From contig NZ_CP016756.1 in the NCBI RefSeq assembly GCF_001700965.1, forward strand, positions 124,001 through 188,000: a stretch of 64,000 nucleotides of DNA, read 5' to 3'. The position numbers and the translations under genes were made by a program. Positions within the stretch are counted from its first letter, which is position 1; every line of letters begins with the position of its first letter. The notes under the pieces were generated by a model. It was not told the DNA's origin, searched no databases, and worked only from the letters and a program-made list of their open reading frames with translations. The DNA is from Stenotrophomonas nitritireducens. Its GTDB lineage: Bacteria > Pseudomonadota > Gammaproteobacteria > Xanthomonadales > Xanthomonadaceae. Positions 35,456 through 44,277 of the stretch are shown piece by piece.

Positions 35456-36424
35456 ATGAGCACACAGCCCTCCCCCGTTGTTGTTGCCGGTGTGCTTGCC
35501 GGCGTGATTTCGCTGCTTGCATTCAGCCCCGATGCGGGCGCGGTTGAAGGCGGGCTGGGCCGCTCGATCACCGGTCTTCAGGTCACCGACTACGCCGGTG
35601 TAGTCCCCCCCAAGCCTGGCTTGAACCTGGCCTTGGGCTACGTCCACTATTCCGGCCAGTTCGATGCCGACCGCGCGCTGCCCATCAGCGGCGTTGCCGC
35701 GCTTGGCATGGACGCGACGTTTGACCTGTACTCGCTCAGCGGACTCTATGTCTGGCCGGCGAAGAGCGGACGCTGGAATTTCGCCTCGCTGGTGACAGTC
35801 CCTTTCGCCAGTGTCGATCTCAGTGCAGACGTGTCTGCAGGCGCGTTCAACCGCAGGGTCAGCGACAGCTTCAAGGGTGACCTTTACGACATCAGCTTCT
35901 CCCCGGTGATCGCCGGCTACCATTTCGATGAAACCCACCATGTTGCGCTCTCGGTCTCGATATCCGCACCGGCGGGCAGCTACGACCCCAACCGATTGGC
36001 CAACCCCAGCCTCAACGCCTGGATATACACGCCCACCGTCGCTTATACGCAGCTGGCCAGCCAGGGCACAGTGGAATGGAGTACCGCCGCCGGTATCGAC
36101 TTCTCCACCCGCAACGACGCCACCGACTACCGCAGTGGAGCAGTTTTCCATATCGACTCCCAGGTCATGAAACGCTGGGAGAACGGTTGGGGTCTGGGCG
36201 GCGTCGGCGGCTGGCTGCAGCAGGTCGGCGACGACAGCGGTGCACTGGCCGATCGCCTGGATGGCTTCCGAGGGCACTCACTGGCCGCGGGCGCGATCAT
36301 CTCCTACCAGCACAAGCATGAGGACCTGAGCATGTCGGTGTCCCTGCGCTGGCTGCATGAGTTCGACGTGCGTCGCCGGCTCGAGGGTGATCCGCTGATG
36401 CTCAGTGGCTCCATTTCGTTCTAG
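35456..36424 (+). CDS. Outer-membrane protein of the phenol-degradation MetA/SphA transporter type
   Basis: 322 residues from ATG 35456; the frame is open to 35033 but that part overlaps the divergent sulfatase. A signal peptide (VLAGVISLLAFSPDAGAVEG) leads into a beta-barrel with the family pattern PPKPGLNLALGYVHYSG near the N-terminus and WLHEFDVRRRLEGD near the C-terminus, ending in a phenylalanine (SGSISF). Family members are thought to let small hydrophobic or aromatic compounds through the outer membrane. It is divergent from the arylsulfatase and both have the shared element, which suggests uptake of a sulfated or related substrate (inference). Confidence 0.85.
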   Translation: MSTQPSPVVVAGVLAGVISLLAFSPDAGAVEGGLGRSITGLQVTDYAGVVPPKPGLNLALGYVHYSGQFDADRALPISGVAALGMDATFDLYSLSGLYVWPAKSGRWNFASLVTVPFASVDLSADVSAGAFNRRVSDSFKGDLYDISFSPVIAGYHFDETHHVALSVSISAPAGSYDPNRLANPSLNAWIYTPTVAYTQLASQGTVEWSTAAGIDFSTRNDATDYRSGAVFHIDSQVMKRWENGWGLGGVGGWLQQVGDDSGALADRLDGFRGHSLAAGAIISYQHKHEDLSMSVSLRWLHEFDVRRRLEGDPLMLSGSISF

Positions 36425-36488
36425 ATCACAGGCAACATCGACGAACACGGGGTCACTCCGACACCGCGGAAACGCTAGTGATCGCACT

Positions 36489-36878
36489 TCACTCGCGGCT
36501 CAGATGCAGCTGCAAACCTTCGGTGGTATTGCGAACCAACACCAGCTCGATATCCGGGTTGTGGCCGCGCACCTTGACCAGCACATCCTCGCCGTCATCG
36601 ATCTCTGTCTTGTACGGCGAGCGTCCGTACTGACGGCGGAATGCATCGCGGATCAAATGCGCTGCGTGATTCTCGTGGGTGCCCGCAGGGATGGCCACCA
36701 CCAGCCGCGTGGCTTCGGCACCTTCCGGCCTGAGCGAGAACTCGATCTCACCATCAACGTCGGCGGTGTGGTTCACCGCGATCCGCCATTTATTGGACGG
36801 CTCGGCGATGGCGGCCTGTGCCAGCATCGCCAACCCGCATCCCAATGTCAGCGATAGATGCCTGGGGGTGCACTGCAT
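36489..36878 (-). CDS. Small secreted protein of unknown function
   Basis: 129 residues with a signal peptide (LTLGCGLAMLAQAAIAEP). The mature ~100 residues contain a charged region (TEIDDGEDVLVKVRGHNPD) and no motif I recognise. It starts 18 bp after the upstream outer-membrane gene stop, so both share the promoter with the element at 37776. A periplasmic partner of that barrel is possible. Confidence 0.7.
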   Translation of the reverse strand: MQCTPRHLSLTLGCGLAMLAQAAIAEPSNKWRIAVNHTADVDGEIEFSLRPEGAEATRLVVAIPAGTHENHAAHLIRDAFRRQYGRSPYKTEIDDGEDVLVKVRGHNPDIELVLVRNTTEGLQLHLSRE

Positions 36879-36896
36879 GGTCGGTCTCCTTGAGGG

Positions 36897-37694
36897 CTAT
36901 TCGGGGAAGACCAGGGTGATGGTCAGACGAGCGGTCCAGCGGCTGGCCAGCGTTGGTCGTTCAACGTTGTAGTAATAGCCGCCGCCGACGCTGACCGGCC
37001 GCTTGCCGATGCGCAGCACCTTGGAGACGGACCCGCCCAACGGCACGGTCCAGCGATCACTGCTGTTCGCTTCCCAGTTGTAGGAGGACTCCGAGGACAG
37101 GGTGAACGACCAGCCATCACGCAAGGAACGCGAGAAGAAGGGCTGCATCGCGGTATTGCTGACATCTTCGCGGGCGTCATGGCCGCCGATCGACCATACA
37201 TGGTTGAGCAACGCGCCCATCGTCCACTTTCCCCGCTTGTGCACCAGCACGAAGGCCGGCCCCAGCGAGTACTTGCCGGTACCCAGGCTGTCGTGGTTTG
37301 CCGTATCGAACATTGCCGCAAAACCGAAGCCCAGCTCGGTCGGGCTGTGTTCGCCGGGCTTTGTGGGAATGTAATAACCCTGCACGAACAGATCACCCAG
37401 GCCCTGCTGGTGCTGCGGAAACTCGTTCCACTGGTAAGGCAGGATAGGCCGCAGCAGAAATTTGCCGTGTTCTCCGACGAACGGAATGACCGGCTGTATC
37501 TTCAACTGCTGGTTGTGCTGGCCATTGCCGACATCGCCGAGGTAGTTGTACTGGAACGGCACCGATACCAGCGCCGCGCCCGGATCCGCCAGCTTCTGTG
37601 CCAGGTCGTCGGCGGAGTGCGTGGTTGGCGCCTGCGCCAAGGCCAGCGCCGGCATCAGTACCGCCGCCATCAATGCAGGAAAGCAGGTCTTCAT
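36897..37694 (-). CDS. Outer-membrane transporter-like beta-barrel protein
   Basis: 265 residues with signal peptide (ALMAAVLMPALALAQAP). The strands LVSVPFQYNYLGDVGNGQH, QPVIPFVGEHGKFLLRPILPYQW and GLGDLFVQGYYIP are typical of the neuromedin-U/transporter barrel group of Proteobacteria, and the protein ends ARLTITLVFPE. The substrate is unknown. It is followed by a small secreted protein in the same operon and preceded by the shared element 81 bp upstream. Confidence 0.8.
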   Translation of the reverse strand: MKTCFPALMAAVLMPALALAQAPTTHSADDLAQKLADPGAALVSVPFQYNYLGDVGNGQHNQQLKIQPVIPFVGEHGKFLLRPILPYQWNEFPQHQQGLGDLFVQGYYIPTKPGEHSPTELGFGFAAMFDTANHDSLGTGKYSLGPAFVLVHKRGKWTMGALLNHVWSIGGHDAREDVSNTAMQPFFSRSLRDGWSFTLSSESSYNWEANSSDRWTVPLGGSVSKVLRIGKRPVSVGGGYYYNVERPTLASRWTARLTITLVFPE

Positions 37695-37775
37695 GGTCGC
37701 TCCCGGATCAGCATCAAGCGCTTTATCGCAGTGCGCGCAGCCTGCCGCCAGCGCGTTTTTACCCGATCAAGGGCA

Positions 37776-37785
37776 GTAAATTTAC
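37776..37785 (-). promoter_or_regulatory. Shared element (GTAAATTTAC, perfect dyad)
   Basis: GTAAATTTAC is a perfect palindrome, 81 bp before the transporter-like gene. It shows that the element family is a dyad GTA-N4-TAC, suited to a dimeric regulator. Confidence 0.6.
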
Positions 37786-37919
37786 CTGTCGGCAAACCGG
37801 TGTTGCGCCATCCGGTGTTGCGCCATGTTTGCGTCCAGATCGGCAGCGGCTGCCTGCAGCAATTGCAATGGCCGCCAATCGTCTATCACGGGGCTCGCCG
37901 GCAATCCCCCCTCCTGCCC

Positions 37920-39158
37920 TCAGCGCCAGGCGCTGCCCATCTGGATATAGAAGGTTTCGTCTTCCGGCCCCCACGCATAATCGATGCCGGCATACATGCC
38001 GAGTTGGCGGACCAGCAGGTAACGGAAGCCGCCGCCCTTGCTGACCCTGCTGCTGCCATCGCCAAAGCTGGTATGGCGGCCCCAGGTGCGGCCCGCCCCG
38101 ACAAACCCGACCAATGCCCAACGTGGGCCCAGGTTCCAGCGCAGTTCGGTCTCCACCGTCGCCGCACGACTGTCCTGGTAACGCGCCGAGCCGATCCCGC
38201 GCATGTCGATGTACGGCAGGCGATAGAACGGCACCTGGCCATTGACCCAGCGCGCATCCGCGCGCAGGCCAAGCACGGTGCTCGCACCCAACGGCAGGTA
38301 GCCATAGGAATGCGCGCGATAACTCTGGAAGTCGGCGTCGCTGCCCAGCGCCTTGGCGTAGGCATTGCCCTCCACCATTGCCAGCCATCCGCGCGACGGC
38401 GTGAAAGGGTTGTCGCGGTTGTCGTACTCCAGCGATAGGCCCAGCCCGGAGGTCTTGCTGGCCAACTCCCTGTCACTGAAGAACTCACGGTCGCTGTCGG
38501 TCTTGAAGGACAGGTCCATGTCCATGTAGATCCAGGCCAGGCCCACATACAGATCGCGCTTGCCAAGCCGGTGGAACACCTGCTGGAACGAGGCGATGCC
38601 CTCGGTCGTGTAGCTGATCTGCCGGGGTGGCAGCAGTCGGTTGCCGGGGCTGTGGAAATCCAGGTTGATGGAGGCCTTGCCGACACCGCCGCGGTAACGC
38701 CAGCGGTCCTCGTCGAAGTGCAGCAGCGCACCCGCGCCGAACGCCTGGGTGCCGTTGGAGGTGCGCATCGCCATCGCGCCGTAGATGTCCGGGGATACCA
38801 TTGCCGGCCGCTCACCGCTGTCGGCCGCTGCGGCGGGATGCGCATTGGGGCGGAAAAATGCCAGCGCGACGCCGCCACCATTGCCTACCGCCGGGTCGGT
38901 GATGATGATCGGCACCGGCAGGAAGCCACCTTTGCGTTCCAGCAGCCAGCGCGAAGCGTCGATTTTTCCATCCGTCGGGTCATGCAGCAGTTCCCAGAAA
39001 CCGGGCTTTCTTGCGGAGTTGCCGGCGGCTGCGGGCGCCGTTGTGTTGGCTGCGCCGGCCATGCCGGCAAGCTCCTCGGCCATGGCAGGCGCGCCGATGG
39101 CGCCGCCGGCCAGAAGTAGCGTCAACATCCGCAACGGCGTGCGCTTGAACGTGGCCAT
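37920..39158 (-). CDS. BamA/TamA family (bacterial surface antigen) outer-membrane protein
   Basis: 412 residues with signal peptide (LTLLLAGGAIGAPAMAE). There is no room for POTRA domains; the protein is essentially the surface-antigen barrel, with the conserved EYDNRDNPFTPSRGW strand (about residue 252) and GGGFRYLLVRQLGMYAGIDY near the end. It finishes with the typical FYIQMGSAWR. Lone barrels of this type exist beside secreted partners, and the preceding gene encodes such a secreted protein, overlapping it by one base (TGATG). Assembly or export of that partner is a reasonable guess. Confidence 0.85.
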   Translation of the reverse strand: MATFKRTPLRMLTLLLAGGAIGAPAMAEELAGMAGAANTTAPAAAGNSARKPGFWELLHDPTDGKIDASRWLLERKGGFLPVPIIITDPAVGNGGGVALAFFRPNAHPAAAADSGERPAMVSPDIYGAMAMRTSNGTQAFGAGALLHFDEDRWRYRGGVGKASINLDFHSPGNRLLPPRQISYTTEGIASFQQVFHRLGKRDLYVGLAWIYMDMDLSFKTDSDREFFSDRELASKTSGLGLSLEYDNRDNPFTPSRGWLAMVEGNAYAKALGSDADFQSYRAHSYGYLPLGASTVLGLRADARWVNGQVPFYRLPYIDMRGIGSARYQDSRAATVETELRWNLGPRWALVGFVGAGRTWGRHTSFGDGSSRVSKGGGFRYLLVRQLGMYAGIDYAWGPEDETFYIQMGSAWR

Positions 39159-41707
39159 CAGTGACGGAATCCACCATGCAGACGGCCGCCACCCAGCGCG
39201 GGCCGGAACCCACCCACCGGACGCGCACTGCCACCGCCGCTGCGCGGAAGAGTGACCTGGGTGGGCTGGCGGGCATTGATGCGCTCGTCACCCCGCTCTC
39301 GTGCGGTACGGTCGCGTTCCAGCGATTGCCGCGTCTGCCCGCTCAGGTTCTTCGAGGTGTCGGGCCGGGTGACCTGGCTCCAATCACCGTCATTGTAATG
39401 ATAGACATGACCATCACGACCCGCGTAGATGTTGTCGTTTACATCCACCACTCCGCTGTGATGCAGCGCACCGGTGTCGGCGTTGTAATGGAAACCGCCC
39501 GCACCCCTGGCCTCATCACCTGCGCGGTCGTGGGTATCGAAGGCAGCACCACCTGCGGCCCCATGCGGCCCCGCCGCGATGCCGCCAGCCTCCTGCGTCA
39601 CCCGTCCGCTGCGATCATTGATGACCGTACGCGCGCCGCCGGTTGCCGCGCGGCCGGTATAAGGATTCACTGCCGCCGCACCGCCACCTGCCACCACGCG
39701 CCCGGTCTGCGGGTTGTAGCGGATGCCTTGTGCTGCGGCGGTGGTGGTGCCGGTGTAGGCATTGGTATTGATGCCGGCCCGGCCAACGCCACGGCCGCCT
39801 GTCACCTCGTTGTAGAACCCACCGCGTGCCGCGCGGCCTACATTGCCGGTCCAAGGGTCGGCCCATGCCGCCGCGGTACCGCGCACCGCGGCGTTGCCCC
39901 AATGCCCGTAGACATTCCATGCGGCAGCGCCGCCACTCCACCAGCCCCACGCCGTAGCCGGCCCGTACCACGGCCCCCACCACGGGCTGTAGGGACCGTA
40001 CCAACCATCGTACCAACCCCAGCCCCAGCCGAAGGTCCAGCCGACCCAGGCGTTCCAGCCGAAGTACACGCCCAGCCCATAGGTGAGCGGGCAGCCGTAC
40101 CAGTAATTGCCTACCCAGGGCCTGCAGGGATAGGCAGTGCCGTAGACCACCACATCATCTGCCACCACCGTGCCGTAGTAGCCAGGCGTGTAGCCGACCT
40201 GGACCTCATCGTTGTCGTGCGAATAGACGCGTACGTAGGTGACGTAATGCAACGGCGAGCGGGTCGGAATGCTGTAGATGACCGGCGGCACCGAGGTGGC
40301 CACCGTCCACGGGCCGGTGGCTGTGCTCGCAGTGAACCAGATGCCCTTGTCCACCGCATAGAAATGGCTGGCATCCACCTGCAGCACCGGGGTTGCGGTG
40401 TTGCGCGCAAAGCGCAGGCGGGTGCCTTCAACCGGTGCAAAGCTGGGCTCGCCATCGTAGACAACGTCCAGATTGACGCTGCCACGTTGCACGCTTGCCG
40501 TCTGCGCAATGCTGTTGGCGATCAGTGCCTCGCGCGCCTCGGGGGTTCCGGCGATGGATGCCAGCACGCCACTCTTGGGGTGGTCGGGCGGGATCTTCGC
40601 AAAGGCGGCGGGCAACTGCCGCGAACCCACATACGACCAGGGGCCGTGGCTGCCCGGCGCAGTGAACCAGCGCCCGGACACCAGCACATACCAACGGTGC
40701 CCGTCCGCCGCGTCGACGAACACATCGGCGCCGGTATTGGTGACATAGCTGAGCGAGGTGCCATCGATGGCGGCAAACTGCGGCTCGCCCTGCACCGCTA
40801 TCAGTTCAGCCGCACCACTGCGCACATAGACTGCAGGCCACTGCCCCGCATCGAGCAGGGCTTTCAGCGGTGCCGGCGGCTCGGCCATGGCATCCACCTG
40901 GCGGCTGTCCCCTGCCGTTTTGCCGGCCTGCAGCAAGCTGTTGTCCGGCGCCGTCTCCGCGCTCCATGGGCCAGCAAGCGTGGCAGCGCTGGCCCAACGT
41001 CCGCCCAGCGACAGGTAGTACCGGCCGTTGCGCTGCAGCAGCAGCGAACGGGTGTTGATGACCCGTTGTATGCCCGCTACGCCGGCAGGCTTCAGCACGG
41101 GCTTGCCATCAACCAGTATCAGCACCGCTGGTTCGGTGCTGAAGATGATTTCGGGCGGGTCATTGCGCACTGTCAATGAAGGCGTCGGCGCAGCGGCACC
41201 CGCAATGGCAAGTGCTGCTTCGAGCTGATCCAGCGACACGGTCAAGGTGGGCGTGGTCAGCAGTTGCCTGCGCGCCGCAGCAAGATAGGCCGGCTGCCGA
41301 TCACTGGCGGTCGGAAAGTTGGCATTGCCGATCTGGATATCCGACAGCACCACGGCGCGGGCCTGTTTGTCCACCTGCGTATGGGCGCTGAAGTCCAGGC
41401 TGCCGTAGTCGGTCGTTGGCTGTTGTTTTCCGTCGCTGCCGGTATGGCTGCCAGTGGCAACCGACATGACCATGCGGCCACGCAATGTCTGGTCCTGCCA
41501 GGACAACAACTGCGGCTGGTGGAACGAGAAGTTGATGCCATCGGCCGTATAGGCCCGTGGGAAGGGCCGTGCATCCACGCTCTCGGTCGTGGCGCCTGCA
41601 GGTGACGGCGGCGGCTGGCTGCGCGCCTCGGCCTCACCGCCCAGCACTGCGATAAACAGCAGTAGCCAGCCTGCCACTGCGTTTCCACCACGCCATGCGC
41701 TGCTCAT
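39158..41707 (-). CDS. Large secreted Gly/Trp/Tyr-rich protein with repeated W-x-GPW modules
   Basis: 849 residues from ATG 41707 (signal peptide WLLLFIAVLGGEAEARS); starts at 41728 or 41812 are possible but less likely. Three modules of about 20 residues share an R-W-A/F-x-A-x4-GPW pattern (GRYYLSLGGRWASAATLAGPW, here quoted in part as RWASAATLAGPW; RWFTAPGSHGPW; IWFTASTATGPW). A tryptophan-rich segment (WTFGWGWGWYDGWYGPYSPW, about residues 540-600) and a low-complexity Gly/Arg tail follow. Similar proteins are annotated in Pseudomonas as carbohydrate-binding family V/XII; I do not see a catalytic domain. It sits between a DUF4136 lipoprotein and the surface-antigen barrel that may export it. 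Confidence 0.8.
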   Translation of the reverse strand: MSSAWRGGNAVAGWLLLFIAVLGGEAEARSQPPPSPAGATTESVDARPFPRAYTADGINFSFHQPQLLSWQDQTLRGRMVMSVATGSHTGSDGKQQPTTDYGSLDFSAHTQVDKQARAVVLSDIQIGNANFPTASDRQPAYLAAARRQLLTTPTLTVSLDQLEAALAIAGAAAPTPSLTVRNDPPEIIFSTEPAVLILVDGKPVLKPAGVAGIQRVINTRSLLLQRNGRYYLSLGGRWASAATLAGPWSAETAPDNSLLQAGKTAGDSRQVDAMAEPPAPLKALLDAGQWPAVYVRSGAAELIAVQGEPQFAAIDGTSLSYVTNTGADVFVDAADGHRWYVLVSGRWFTAPGSHGPWSYVGSRQLPAAFAKIPPDHPKSGVLASIAGTPEAREALIANSIAQTASVQRGSVNLDVVYDGEPSFAPVEGTRLRFARNTATPVLQVDASHFYAVDKGIWFTASTATGPWTVATSVPPVIYSIPTRSPLHYVTYVRVYSHDNDEVQVGYTPGYYGTVVADDVVVYGTAYPCRPWVGNYWYGCPLTYGLGVYFGWNAWVGWTFGWGWGWYDGWYGPYSPWWGPWYGPATAWGWWSGGAAAWNVYGHWGNAAVRGTAAAWADPWTGNVGRAARGGFYNEVTGGRGVGRAGINTNAYTGTTTAAAQGIRYNPQTGRVVAGGGAAAVNPYTGRAATGGARTVINDRSGRVTQEAGGIAAGPHGAAGGAAFDTHDRAGDEARGAGGFHYNADTGALHHSGVVDVNDNIYAGRDGHVYHYNDGDWSQVTRPDTSKNLSGQTRQSLERDRTARERGDERINARQPTQVTLPRSGGGSARPVGGFRPALGGGRLHGGFRH

Positions 41708-41821
41708 GGGCCACCCCGCTGCGGACATTCCGATACTGAAAGATAAAAACGGCGCGGACCTGGAACCGGCCATGGGCCAGTGGGAGAGGGCCAGGCCCGC
41801 GCCAACACACACGTGGTTGGC

Positions 41822-42367
41822 TCAAGGCGTTGCCGATCCCACCGGGAATGCGGCAAACATCTTGTTCAAGCCCGCCTCGACCGCTTCGTTGACCTTTTCC
41901 GGCGAGCTAGGCACCGTGCCGCTGGCCGTGCCCCGCCAGATCGCCTGCTGGGTGCGCGCATCGAACATGTCCAGCACCAGCGTACCCACGTCATAGGTAT
42001 GTACGGTTGTCGTTGCCGAGCCCATGCCACCGCCGCCGGCCCAGCCGCCGCGCCAGCCCCAGCCGCCCAGGCCGGTGCCGGAGTAGAACGTGTCCAGGGT
42101 CTGCTTCTGCGAGGTGGCCACATGTGCGGCAAGCGCCACATCGCCGCTGCTCTGGCCCTGTGTCCAGCCCTTGGCGCGCAGCCGCGCATCGATGCCATCG
42201 ACAATCCGCTGCTGCACCAGCGGCGCAACCCCGGATGGCTTCTGTGCCCAGTAGTAGGAATGGTAGGAGGAAAAGTTGGCATTGCTGGCCTGGTCGGTCT
42301 TGACGGTGGGCGTAGAAGTGCAGGCAGCAAGCGTCAAGCTGGCCAATGCCATGGCGAGGGTCTTCAT
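41822..42367 (-). CDS. DUF4136 lipoprotein
   Basis: 181 residues from ATG 42367, with GGAG 7 nt upstream. The lipobox LTLAAC gives a lipidated Cys16, and SYYWAQKPSGVAPLVQQRI plus GTLVLDMFDARTQQAIWRG are the DUF4136 hallmarks. A glycine/tryptophan loop (GLGGWGWRGGWAGGGGMG) lies in the middle. Such lipoproteins are periplasmic or outer-membrane bound and of unknown function. It belongs to the row of envelope genes running from the FGE homologue to the surface-antigen barrel. Confidence 0.88.
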   Translation of the reverse strand: MKTLAMALASLTLAACTSTPTVKTDQASNANFSSYHSYYWAQKPSGVAPLVQQRIVDGIDARLRAKGWTQGQSSGDVALAAHVATSQKQTLDTFYSGTGLGGWGWRGGWAGGGGMGSATTTVHTYDVGTLVLDMFDARTQQAIWRGTASGTVPSSPEKVNEAVEAGLNKMFAAFPVGSATP

Positions 42368-42423
42368 TGCGGTTCTCCAGTCGGGGTAGTGGCGGCCTGC
42401 GATGGCAGACGGACGGAAAGCGA

Positions 42424-42975
42424 TCAGCGCGGAGGATTGACGACGATGTACTGCACGTTGGTTCCGTAGTACTGCGGCTGGTACCAGGTACTGCCGCATT
42501 GCTGGTAGGCAACGCCATTGACCACCGTGGTCACGCAGCCGGGCTGCAGCGAGCTCACTATCGAGCCGATCACCGCGGAGGTGACCGCAACCCCGGCCGT
42601 GACCGCCGCAGCCGTTGCGAATGGGTGGTCATCCCAGTCGTTCCAGTGGTCGTGGTGATCGTCGTGCACGTCCACATCGACATTGACGTTGCGGTTGATG
42701 TCACGGTTGACGTTGCGATTGCGGTTGATGTTGGCAGAGCCGTTGCGGTTGAAGTCCTGCCGCGCCGCCGCACCGTTGGCGGGCCGGTTATGTGCCTGGC
42801 TGACGGCCGGGCGGTTGATGCTGGTCCGCGCGGTCGCCCGGGCACCACCCTGGTGCGCCGCCATGCCCGCGCCGCGTGCGGCCTGCACGTCCGCGACCGC
42901 CACTGCCGACACCAGCAACAGCAGGCCAGCCAACGGGCGTAGATATCGCCGTTCGATGAAAGCGTGCATGTTCAT
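42424..42975 (-). CDS. Secreted Asn/Asp/His-rich protein
   Basis: 183 residues from ATG 42975, with GGAGGA immediately upstream, overlapping the DUF2092 stop by ATGA. After a signal peptide (LAGLLLLVSAVAVADVQAA) comes a low-complexity part with NRN repeats (INRNRNVNRDINRNVNVD) and a DHHDHWNDWDDH metal-like cluster. A hydrophobic segment (AVTAGVAVTSAVIGSIV) and a C-terminal domain with a C-x-Q-C-like pattern (GVAYQQCGSTWYQPQYYG) follow. The latter is known from periplasmic proteins beside DUF2092 genes. Function unknown; co-translated with DUF2092. Confidence 0.75.
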   Translation of the reverse strand: MNMHAFIERRYLRPLAGLLLLVSAVAVADVQAARGAGMAAHQGGARATARTSINRPAVSQAHNRPANGAAARQDFNRNGSANINRNRNVNRDINRNVNVDVDVHDDHHDHWNDWDDHPFATAAAVTAGVAVTSAVIGSIVSSLQPGCVTTVVNGVAYQQCGSTWYQPQYYGTNVQYIVVNPPR

Positions 42976-43775
42976 TTCTCCTCCGGCTGCACGGCCACCG
43001 CATCGACCGCCAGAATGCCGATCCGTGCAGCGCCTTGCGGCGGGGTGAAGGTGAAAGAGGCGGGAGTGATGGCGGCATGCGCATCCCATTTCAGGCGGGC
43101 GCTATAGGCAGGCAACGCGGGGTCATCGTGGCTGATGATGACGATCCTGCGAGGCAGATGATCACCCTGCCCGATCCACACCTGCCAATCCACGTCCGGT
43201 TGGCGGAACGCGTACTGATCCACCGGTGCACCGTCGATTGTCCCGGCGCCCACATGCATGGCCGAGGTGAGCGCGCTGCGCGCAGGCGAGCCGGCGCCCC
43301 ATTGAAACAGATCCGCCAATGGCAGATCGATGCCGTAGTCGGTCCACAGTTTTCCCGCCAGCTCGCCCAGTGTCGCGTCGACGCCATCGACGCTGGCGTA
43401 GTACTTCAGGCGTGGCGAGTAGAGTGTCATCGTGCTGCCGTCATAGAACAGCTGGCGATGCGTCCTTGCGCTTTCCATGTCCACGAACAGCTGCCTGGGC
43501 GGCTTTACCTGGTACTTGACCTGGCTGTCGAGCTCGATCTTCTGGCCGCTGTCGAGCACCACTTCGGTGCTGGCCTCCGATGCAAGCGCGAACTGTTTCA
43601 ATGCCCGCAGCGCCGCACCCATCTGATCCAGCGCCGCAACGGCATCGGCGTCAATCGCCGGGTTCTGTGGGGCCGGCGCCGCAGCGGCCTGCTTGGCTGC
43701 ATCCGCCACCACCGGCAGCGCCGCCACAAGCAGCACCGCAACAGCGGCATTGCGCAATCGTGTGTTTGTGTTCAT
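42972..43775 (-). CDS. DUF2092 family periplasmic protein
   Basis: 267 residues with signal peptide (AAVAVLLVAALPVVADAA). The LolA-like strand series is clear: YQVKPPRQLFVDMESARTH, FYDGSTMTLYSPRLKYYASV and DVDWQVWIGQGDHLPRRIV. DUF2092 resembles lipoprotein carriers of the LolA/LppX fold, which bind lipid chains. It is the first gene of a translationally coupled pair with the Asn/Asp-rich protein and lies 86 bp after the DUF1622 gene. Confidence 0.85.
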   Translation of the reverse strand: MNTNTRLRNAAVAVLLVAALPVVADAAKQAAAAPAPQNPAIDADAVAALDQMGAALRALKQFALASEASTEVVLDSGQKIELDSQVKYQVKPPRQLFVDMESARTHRQLFYDGSTMTLYSPRLKYYASVDGVDATLGELAGKLWTDYGIDLPLADLFQWGAGSPARSALTSAMHVGAGTIDGAPVDQYAFRQPDVDWQVWIGQGDHLPRRIVIISHDDPALPAYSARLKWDAHAAITPASFTFTPPQGAARIGILAVDAVAVQPEEK

Positions 43776-43861
43776 GCCTTGTGCTCCGGGTTACATGGCC
43801 CGATGCCGCGTAGCGGCTGTCGGGAAGGATGCTGGTCCGTCTGACGACGCTGCCGCACGCC

Positions 43862-44227
43862 CTAGCCTGTTTCCAGCGGCGGCTGCGCGCGCTGCCGCGC
43901 CTTGATCTCGGTGATGTCGCGTTCCAGGAAGTAATTCAGAAAGGTGCGGATCAAGGCCACCGCGCCCAACTGCGCGATTCCTTCCCAACTCGGAACGATC
44001 GACGACTCGATGACGTCCGCAGCCAGTTGGAAGGTCAAACCGGCAACCAGCCAGCGGCCATAATCCAGCCAGATCTGCCGCGCCCTGGCATGGCTGTCAG
44101 GCTTGATTACCTGCTGCACCACCCGCACGAATGCAACCGCCGTAGCGAAGCAGACAATCAGGGTCGCCATCACATCGATGATGTCCACCGCGGGTTCGGA
44201 CACGAGCAGCAGCCATTGCCGGATCAT
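43862..44227 (-). CDS. DUF1622 small membrane protein
   Basis: 121 residues from ATG 44227. Three hydrophobic segments are predicted (IIDVMATLIVCFATAVAFVR, WLVAGLTFQLAADVI and IAQLGAVALIRTFLNYFL), with the DUF1622 pattern LDYGRWLVAGLTFQLAADVIE. No function is known. It follows the FGE gene by 50 bp; the ribosome site is weak and the start is not certain. Confidence 0.8.
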   Translation of the reverse strand: MIRQWLLLVSEPAVDIIDVMATLIVCFATAVAFVRVVQQVIKPDSHARARQIWLDYGRWLVAGLTFQLAADVIESSIVPSWEGIAQLGAVALIRTFLNYFLERDITEIKARQRAQPPLETG

Positions 44228-44277
44228 GTCCGCGCCCTGCGTTCTTGTGACCGTGGCCGGCGCGGTTGCACGGCAGG

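Noticed and set aside
37751..37763. Second possible element (GGGTAAAAACGC, gene strand) near the 37776 site
   Set aside because: Lacks the GTA-N4-TAC dyad; probably chance AT-rich sequence.
41708..41812. Earlier start of the Trp/Gly-rich secreted protein at 41812
   Set aside because: It would put 35 residues before the signal peptide; ATG 41707 gives a normal signal sequence.
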